From JALZHR01 sp036389695 (lineage in GTDB: Bacteria > Acidobacteriota > Blastocatellia > Pyrinomonadales > Pyrinomonadaceae): a stretch of 6,078 bases of DNA. The notes beneath the pieces were generated by a model. That model did no database searches and was not told the origin of the DNA. It saw nothing but the letters and a program-made list of their open reading frames with translations. The position numbers were made by a program, and so were the translations under genes. The stretch is taken from positions 1 through 6,078 of the forward strand of contig DASVWG010000448.1 in the NCBI GenBank assembly GCA_036389695.1, read 5' to 3'. Shown piece after piece: positions 1-3,991 of this stretch. Each line of letters opens with the position of its first letter. Position 1 is the stretch's first letter.

Positions 1-1109
1 ATAAAGTTCTCGGCGTAAAAGTAACCAACGAACATCGAAGAGCATTTGACGGAAAGAATTTAGCTCCGCAGGAACTCGACGAACTGCTGAGGCTGGGGAT
101 AAATTGGAATGCGCCGGGCATAGATGAAAAAACAAAGGATATATTTCGTAGGGATGGCTGGGTACTGGGATATACGACCGAAGAGCCAGGTAATATTGAC
201 GCAGTTATGACGATTTACATCAATGACCCTGATAATCTGGATAAATCCTTAAATGATTTTGAAAACCGAGTGCTGCCTCAATTAATTGAAAAATCTCATA
301 TTACAAGCATTTATGAAGTTGACGGTCACCGAATGTCGATTCATTATCTTTTACGAATCAAGAGTTCTATCAAACAGCTTTTTTCATTTATATCCGAGGT
401 GCACGCCGTCGCGGCTTTAGACAAATTTCCGATAAAAACCAACACATTCGTAATTGTGAAGAAATGGGGTTCTTTGGATTTGAAGAAAACCTTATCGCAC
501 GATATTCCTGCTGTAGTGGAGGCTTATATTAAATCTGATATGGCGCCTTTTCTGGAGAAAAACGACCTTGAAAAACTCGAAAGTTTAAGCAAGGAAGAAC
601 AGCAGAAAGTGGTCGAAGAACACCGTAATCTAAAAACAAGCTTTCGTTTTCTGGAAAGAAAAACCTTTTTTGATAATGCAGATAGAATTAAACAAATGAA
701 TGAATCACTAACGGTTGGAATGGCGAAACAGGATTTAAGATTGCTTGCTCTACCGCACGATGAATTACAGGGACGAGTCGAAACGCTGCTGAGAGATTTG
801 GTAGATAAAATTGTAACTCCTGAATACTTAGACCAAATAAGAGATATTGTAAATGTCCCGAAAGGAAAAACAAAAGATGTGCTGACTTATGCCGAACTGC
901 TAAAAATAGCAATGCAGGCTATAAAAGACAATCTACTTGACCCTGCGATGTTAGAAGATTTACAAAACCTATTCGCTAAAACAAAGGATGTCAGAAATGC
1001 GGTCAAACACAGCGATTTTACCAGATTAACGATAGATGGAATGATACAAGCCTTAAACCAATATTGTGCATTTTTAATTAAGTGGGACGCCGAACAAAAT
1101 TTAAACTAA
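1..1109 (+). CDS. Uncharacterised protein with HEPN-like C-terminal motif, 5' end outside window
   Basis: I do not recognise the family. The frame is open from base 3 to the TAA at 1107-1109 (368 visible residues) and contains no ATG, GTG or TTG before the ATG at 207. That ATG lacks a good Shine-Dalgarno, and the 68 codons before it read as ordinary protein, so the gene most likely starts left of the window. Counting from M207 as residue 1, the protein is soluble, with no signal peptide or membrane segment. It has a mixed N-terminal part (1-100), a charged helical middle (about 115-165) and a helical C-terminus (about 185-295). The C-terminus contains R263-N-A-V-K-H268, matching the R-x4-6-H active-site signature of HEPN RNases, which often has N or D after the Arg. 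HEPN proteins act in toxin-antitoxin, abortive infection and CRISPR systems; assigning this one to them is inference from a short motif. The gene is much more AT-rich than the rest of the window, suggesting transfer. Confident it is a gene; function weak. Confidence 0.8.
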   Translation, partial: KVLGVKVTNEHRRAFDGKNLAPQELDELLRLGINWNAPGIDEKTKDIFRRDGWVLGYTTEEPGNIDAVMTIYINDPDNLDKSLNDFENRVLPQLIEKSHITSIYEVDGHRMSIHYLLRIKSSIKQLFSFISEVHAVAALDKFPIKTNTFVIVKKWGSLDLKKTLSHDIPAVVEAYIKSDMAPFLEKNDLEKLESLSKEEQQKVVEEHRNLKTSFRFLERKTFFDNADRIKQMNESLTVGMAKQDLRLLALPHDELQGRVETLLRDLVDKIVTPEYLDQIRDIVNVPKGKTKDVLTYAELLKIAMQAIKDNLLDPAMLEDLQNLFAKTKDVRNAVKHSDFTRLTIDGMIQALNQYCAFLIKWDAEQNLN

Positions 1110-1204
1110 CTCGGATTTGAAATCCTGACATCTGAACGATTTAGTTTACTTTAAAACGGCGATTACTATTTCTCTGCATTAAGTTTCTTAAGGTTTAACC
1201 GGTT

Positions 1205-1334
1205 TTGCCTCTAAAGTCAGCAAAAGCGGTTACTTTACAGGCAAGCATACCAGGTCTTGTTTTGAAAAATCATAAAACTGCTAAATCTTGCATAGCAAAT
1301 TCGACTTTACGGGCGAATCGAACTTTATAGGCAA
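1205..1334. repeat. Four copies of a 13-bp motif, TTGCCTNTAAAGT
   Basis: Copies lie at 1205-1217 (plus, TTGCCTCTAAAGT), 1232-1244 (minus, TTGCCTGTAAAGT), 1304-1316 (minus, TCGCCCGTAAAGT) and 1322-1334 (minus, TTGCCTATAAAGT). Three of the four differ only at position 7. The first two face each other across 14 nt and could form a 13-bp stem with one mismatch. No T-run follows, so it is not a canonical terminator. The two right-hand copies lie inside the 3' end of the decayed minus-strand gene. Possible roles are a protein-binding site cluster, a small mobile repeat or decayed coding repeats; nothing in the sequence decides between these. Confidence 0.55.
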
Positions 1335-1482
1335 AGCCCGCGTGGCATTCATCGCTTCGAGATGTCGCCAATGCGCGTGAATCGTTTCCTCCGGCGGCAA
1401 ACCAATTTCGGGTTATTCGCCGGACATTTCTTCAAAACGATTTAGTCTCCGTTTTCAAATCCTTCTTGGTTGCTTCCGACAT
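1281..1482 (-). pseudogene. Decayed small gene, about 66 codons, with frameshift and stop
   Basis: On the minus strand an ATG at 1482-1480 opens a frame starting MSEATKKDLKTETKSF, which hits TGA right after a TTTT run (plus strand 1434-1437). Dropping one T restores a frame continuing EEMSGE, then a TAA (plus 1413-1415), then a coding-like stretch beginning PEIGLPPEETIHAHWRHLEAM and ending at TAG (1283-1281). The length, 202 nt, is 67 codons plus one base, as expected for a single-base insertion. An AAGGA sits 13 nt upstream of the ATG, which is rather far. The joined product would be a small charged soluble protein, perhaps antitoxin-like in size, but I do not recognise the family. The reading is based on plausible protein sequence in two adjacent frames; a sequencing error at the T-run is an alternative for the frameshift but not for the separate stop. 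Confidence 0.45.
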
Positions 1483-1555
1483 TTTTGATGGAGATTCCTT
1501 TGATAAAAATTTAAATACAATTCGATTTTACTCAAAAACCGGAAAGAAAAAAATC

Positions 1556-1585
1556 TTGACAAAATTTATCGGCTGAAACTACGCT
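1556..1585 (+). promoter_or_regulatory. Sigma70-like promoter for the Yip1/TPR gene
   Basis: A perfect -35 box TTGACA (1556-1561) is followed after 18 bp by TACGCT (1580-1585), a 4/6 match to the -10 consensus. Transcription would start near 1592 and leave a leader of about 47 nt before the ATG at 1639. A nearby TATAAA (1585-1590) looks better as a box but is 23 bp from the -35, too far for a standard promoter. Confidence 0.5.
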
Positions 1586-1638
1586 ATAAATCGGATTCTT
1601 AAAGTCTCTCAAGTCCTTCGTCCCGGTCATTCAAGCTT

Positions 1639-2976
1639 ATGGAAAACGTCAAACTTCTTGTCGCGCTTTTTTATCGCCCGTTGTCGGCGATGAGCGACAT
1701 TATCGATAACGGAAGCTGGTTTTTTGCCGCCGTTTCGGTTTTTCTCGTTTCGGTCGCTTTTTTCGCGAGCGTCAATTCGAAGCTGGAAACGGCTTATCAC
1801 ATTCCGAATTTTTACGAGTTTTACCAGCCGAATCGTTCGACGGCGGACGAAGATTCGGAAGCCGCCGAAGCGGAATATAAAAAAGCCGAAGCCGAATATA
1901 ACAAGGCGATGGAAACGCGGCAGATAGTTCCCGTTGTCGGCGATAACTTCTTTCGATTCTTTTCTTTCGAGCCGAGCGCATTTTTTCAGCCGGTTTTGAC
2001 GCTTTCGATATTTTACGTTCCGGCGACGATTCTTATTTTGTGCATTTTCGGCAATATCGGAAATTTCGGCATTGTCATCAGGCGCGATTACGCGGCGCTG
2101 GCGACTTGTTCGATGATGGCTTGGACGGCGGCGCATCTGCCGTTTGCAATTCTGGGAATCGCGCTTTATTCGCAAGCCGTTTCGCCGCTGGTTTATTTCG
2201 CTTTCTGGCTGGCGAGCGGAATATTTTTCGGCGTTCTGATGATTTTCGCGCTGCGCACGGTGTTCGGCGCAAATTACGGCGCGGGCGTTCTTACGGTTTG
2301 TCTTTCGTGGCTCGCTTTCAGCGCGGGAATGTATGTTTTCCGCTACGTTTCGCCCGTGTTTTTCTCGCCGTTTCTGCTTTTTTACGCTTATATGTATTTC
2401 GGCGGCTACCTGCGCGGCGAGGTTTCGGGCGTCGGCAACGCCTTCCGGCAAAAACAAAATTTCAAACGGTTTCTGCACAACGCCACCGTCAATCCGCGCG
2501 ACGCCGACGCGCACGTTCAACTGGCTTTGATTTATCTGCAAAGAAGACAGGAAGCCAAAGCTCTGGAACATCTGAATCGCGCCGTCGAGATTGACCCGAA
2601 CGAGCCTGACGCCAATTACGAGCTCGGCAAAATCGCCAGGCAAAAAGGCGATTTGCAGCAAGCCTTAAATCATTTTTCAATCGTCGTCGAGCAAAACGAC
2701 AAACACGCCCTGAGCGAAATCTGGCGCGAAATCGGCGCGACTTATCTGGCGGCAAATATGCTGGCGGAAGCGCGCGACGCGCTGGAAAAATACGTCGAGC
2801 GCCGCTCCGCCGACGCCGAAGGCTTATATCATCTCGGCAAAGTTTTAAAAGCGCAGGGCGAAACCGAGCGCGCCCGCGAAATGTTCGAGCAGGCAATCGA
2901 ATCGGCGAAAACCTCGCCCGATTATCGCCGCCGCGAGCTGCGCTATTGGGGTAAATTAGCGGAGAAAGAAATTTAG
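1639..2976 (+). CDS. Membrane protein: Yip1-like domain plus four TPR repeats
   Basis: This 445-residue protein has two parts. Residues 1-257 form a multi-pass membrane domain. It has an N-terminal F-Y-R-P-L-S-A-M motif typical of Yip1-like domains, and hydrophobic segments at about 26-45, 118-147, 152-178, 183-208, 214-236 and 238-256. Between the first two, residues 68-94 are a charged loop with a tandem EAEYxKA repeat. Residues 289-424 contain four tetratricopeptide repeats, starting near 289, 323, 357 and 391, with the usual A-L-x-H-L-x-x-A and Y-x-L-G spacing. TPRs bind partner proteins, so this is probably an inner-membrane scaffold; its partner is unknown. The ATG at 1639 has no clear Shine-Dalgarno but places the membrane motif at the N-terminus and follows a good promoter. 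The stop codon TAG (2974-2976) lies inside the first copy of the downstream palindromic repeat. The gene converges on the methyltransferase gene. A long open frame on the opposite strand is its shadow. Confidence 0.9.
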   Translation: MENVKLLVALFYRPLSAMSDIIDNGSWFFAAVSVFLVSVAFFASVNSKLETAYHIPNFYEFYQPNRSTADEDSEAAEAEYKKAEAEYNKAMETRQIVPVVGDNFFRFFSFEPSAFFQPVLTLSIFYVPATILILCIFGNIGNFGIVIRRDYAALATCSMMAWTAAHLPFAILGIALYSQAVSPLVYFAFWLASGIFFGVLMIFALRTVFGANYGAGVLTVCLSWLAFSAGMYVFRYVSPVFFSPFLLFYAYMYFGGYLRGEVSGVGNAFRQKQNFKRFLHNATVNPRDADAHVQLALIYLQRRQEAKALEHLNRAVEIDPNEPDANYELGKIARQKGDLQQALNHFSIVVEQNDKHALSEIWREIGATYLAANMLAEARDALEKYVERRSADAEGLYHLGKVLKAQGETERAREMFEQAIESAKTSPDYRRRELRYWGKLAEKEI

Positions 2977-3119
2977 CCACGAAAGAACACGAAAAAGCGC
3001 GAAAGAAGAATTAAGAAAAATTTAGCCACGAATAACACGAATTATTATTTATTTACTTTCATTCGTGTTATTCGTGGCTAAATTTTTTTCGTGTTTTTTT
3101 TGTGTTTGTTCGCGGCTAA
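2969..3119. repeat. Four-copy CACGAA repeat forming a large palindrome
   Basis: The unit is close to TTTAGCCACGAA followed by ACACGAA. Two copies run on the plus strand (A, about 2969-3007; B, 3018-3042) and two on the minus strand (C, 3061-3085; D, about 3083-3119), giving the order A> B> <C <D. B and C are perfect mirror images, while A and D pair only imperfectly, with an indel and several A/G differences. The outer copies contain the TAG stop codons of the two convergent genes (2974-2976 plus; 3116-3118 minus). From memory, similar CACGAA-rich repeats occur between genes in several environmental phyla; I could not check this. Confidence 0.85.
3016..3087. terminator. Bidirectional terminator-like hairpin between convergent genes
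   Basis: Bases 3016-3042 and 3061-3087 are perfect reverse complements (27 bp), separated by an 18-nt AT-rich loop. On the plus strand the right arm ends in seven T's (3083-3089); on the minus strand the other arm ends in five T's. The hairpin lies 39 nt after the TPR gene stop and 28 nt after the methyltransferase gene stop, so it could terminate transcription in both directions. The stem is longer than usual for an intrinsic terminator and comes from the repeat family, so the terminator role may be secondary. Confidence 0.6.
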
Positions 3120-3811
3120 GCTTCTCTTTTATATTCGACCACAAATCTTTTAATTGGCACATCTTCGTCGCCGGGCATTTCTTCAAAATACGTCGGCTTC
3201 AGCGCGTTAAATTCAAAGCGCGACAAATCTTTGCGCGATAACGCCCACGGCAATTCCAGAGGTTCTTCGTCGTCTTCGCGCCCGCGTGTGACGACTACGA
3301 TTTTGCCGTTCGGGGCGACGAAATTGGCGATTGAATCGATGACCTTTTCGCGCATTTCGAGCGGCAAGGGCTGAATCGTGTAAACTTCCAGCACAAATTC
3401 AAAGTCGCTTATCCAGCCGCGCGGCGGAGCGAATAAATCGGCGACGTGAAAATCGATACCGGTTTCGGCGTGGAGTTTTTTCGCCCATTTAATCGCCGTC
3501 GGCGAAATGTCGAAAGCCGTGACTTTAAAACCCAAATCGTGCAGAAATAAAGCGTCGTCGCCGAGACCGCAGCCGACGACCAGAGCCTTGCGCCCGTCGC
3601 CCCGCAAATTCGTTTTTTCGGCGAACCTGACCAGATATTTGTTCGGCTCAAGGTCTGCCCACGGGATGTGTTCGTGATTGCCTTCGGCTTCGGCGTAAAG
3701 CGCGTCAAACCAGCCGGTGGCGTCGCCTTTTTCCAAAAATTCGGCGGCGAGCTCTTTCGTATGCTCGCGTACGGCGTCAAGTTCTTGTTTTTCCGGTTCA
3801 GGGGTTTTCAT
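3116..3811 (-). CDS. Class I SAM-dependent methyltransferase
   Basis: The 231-residue protein transfers a methyl group from S-adenosylmethionine to an unknown substrate in the cytoplasm. The Rossmann-fold signatures are in order. Motif I is A-L-V-V-G-C-G-L-G-D-D (76-86), the glycine-rich SAM loop. An acidic residue ends strand 2 in V-T-A-F-D101. The adenine-side motif is H-V-A-D125-L-F. Strand 4 is F-E-F-V-L-E-V-Y-T-I (137-146), and a strand 5 segment is G-K-I-V-V-V-T (169-175). The N-terminal G-W-F-D-A-L-Y (33-39) and I-P-W-A-D-L-E-P-N (49-57) resemble the lid of thiopurine-methyltransferase/TehB-like enzymes, so a small-molecule or metalloid/thiol substrate is possible but not shown. The length is normal and nothing is truncated. 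The ATG has no Shine-Dalgarno, and the likely -10 box lies only 9 nt upstream, which suggests a nearly leaderless mRNA. The gene is monocistronic, divergent from the fibre operon. Its TAG stop lies in the palindromic repeat. Confidence 0.9.
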   Translation of the reverse strand: MKTPEPEKQELDAVREHTKELAAEFLEKGDATGWFDALYAEAEGNHEHIPWADLEPNKYLVRFAEKTNLRGDGRKALVVGCGLGDDALFLHDLGFKVTAFDISPTAIKWAKKLHAETGIDFHVADLFAPPRGWISDFEFVLEVYTIQPLPLEMREKVIDSIANFVAPNGKIVVVTRGREDDEEPLELPWALSRKDLSRFEFNALKPTYFEEMPGDEDVPIKRFVVEYKREA

Positions 3812-3820
3812 TGTGTATTT

Positions 3821-3848
3821 ATTCTACGCTTAAAGCGCGCGGGCGCAA
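3821..3848 (-). promoter_or_regulatory. Candidate promoter of the methyltransferase gene
   Basis: On the minus strand TTGCGC (3848-3843) and TAGAAT (3826-3821) are spaced by 16 bp. The -10 box ends 9 nt before the ATG, so transcription would begin within a few bases of the start codon, in keeping with the missing Shine-Dalgarno. A small palindrome, CGCTTAAAGCG (3827-3837), sits between the boxes and could be an operator. The -35 match is weak. Confidence 0.35.
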
Positions 3849-3855
3849 AAATGTC

Positions 3856-3884
3856 TTGCAAGATAATGCGGCATCGGCTATGAT
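3856..3884 (+). promoter_or_regulatory. Sigma70-like promoter of the fibre operon
   Basis: TTGCAA (3856-3861) and TATGAT (3879-3884) are separated by the ideal 17 bp; the -10 box matches the consensus at five of six positions. The predicted start near 3891 gives a leader of about 100 nt before the ATG at 3992. The -35 box lies 7 nt from the -35 of the divergent methyltransferase promoter, so one bound regulator could affect both genes. Confidence 0.6.
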
Positions 3885-3890
3885 TCAACA

Positions 3891-3906
3891 GGCTTTTCCG
3901 AAAGCC
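3891..3906 (+). other. 5'-leader hairpin of the fibre mRNA
   Basis: GGCTTT, a TCCG loop, then AAAGCC form a 6-bp hairpin with a UNCG-type tetraloop. It would lie at or within a few bases of the predicted 5' end of the fibre transcript. Such hairpins often protect mRNA from decay. There is no T-run after it, so a terminator or attenuator is unlikely. I see no riboswitch-like conserved core in the rest of the leader. Confidence 0.35.
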
Positions 3907-3977
3907 CGCTTCTCATTTATCAAGCCGGTTTGTCCAAATCTATCTAAAATTGCTTAACCGCAAATATCCCAAATTTC

Positions 3978-3985
3978 AGGAAGGA
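3978..3985 (+). promoter_or_regulatory. Ribosome binding site fixing the fibre start at 3992
   Basis: AGGAAGGA lies 6 nt before the ATG at 3992. The frame can be extended back to a TTG at 3950, but that start has no ribosome binding site and would put 14 charged or polar residues in front of the signal peptide. The ATG gives a normal signal peptide directly. Confidence 0.85.
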
Positions 3986-3991
3986 AAACTT

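Larger units (their letters stand above)
1110..1555. other. Gene-poor intergenic stretch
   Basis: No intact gene is visible on either strand. The stretch begins AT-rich like the gene before it and becomes more GC-rich from about 1300. It contains a short palindrome GGATTTGAAATCC (1113-1125) just after the upstream stop codon, a set of 13-bp motifs (1205-1334) and a broken minus-strand coding remnant (1281-1482), each listed separately. No clear intrinsic terminator with a T-run follows the upstream gene. The mixture of decayed coding sequence and repeats next to an AT-rich gene fits a site of past insertion or deletion. Confidence 0.5.

Noticed and set aside
1113..1125. Palindrome GGATTTGAAATCC as terminator of the first gene
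   Set aside because: The loop would be one base, the stem only six AT-rich pairs and no T-run follows; it may be an operator-like site or chance.
1391..1423. Hairpin CCGGCG...AACC / GGTT...CGCCGG
   Set aside because: The stem is interrupted by a 3-nt internal loop, has no T-run and is explained by codons of the decayed minus-strand gene.
1585..1590. TATAAA as -10 box of the TPR gene promoter
   Set aside because: It lies 23 bp from the TTGACA, too far for a sigma70-type promoter; TACGCT at 18 bp fits better.
2040..2594. 184-residue plus-strand frame inside the TPR gene
   Set aside because: It overlaps the real gene in another frame and has an Arg/Phe-rich composition with no domain pattern.
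1627..2661. 344-residue open frame on the minus strand
   Set aside because: It lies antisense to the clear Yip1/TPR gene, is extremely Arg/Asn/Lys-rich and has no recognisable domain; it is a shadow produced by codon bias.
2969..3119. CRISPR array
   Set aside because: There are only four diverged copies in two orientations, without uniform spacers; it is a palindromic intergenic repeat.
3950..3991. TTG start extending the fibre protein by 14 residues
   Set aside because: No ribosome binding site, and the ATG at 3992 has AGGAAGGA at the right distance and gives a normal signal peptide.
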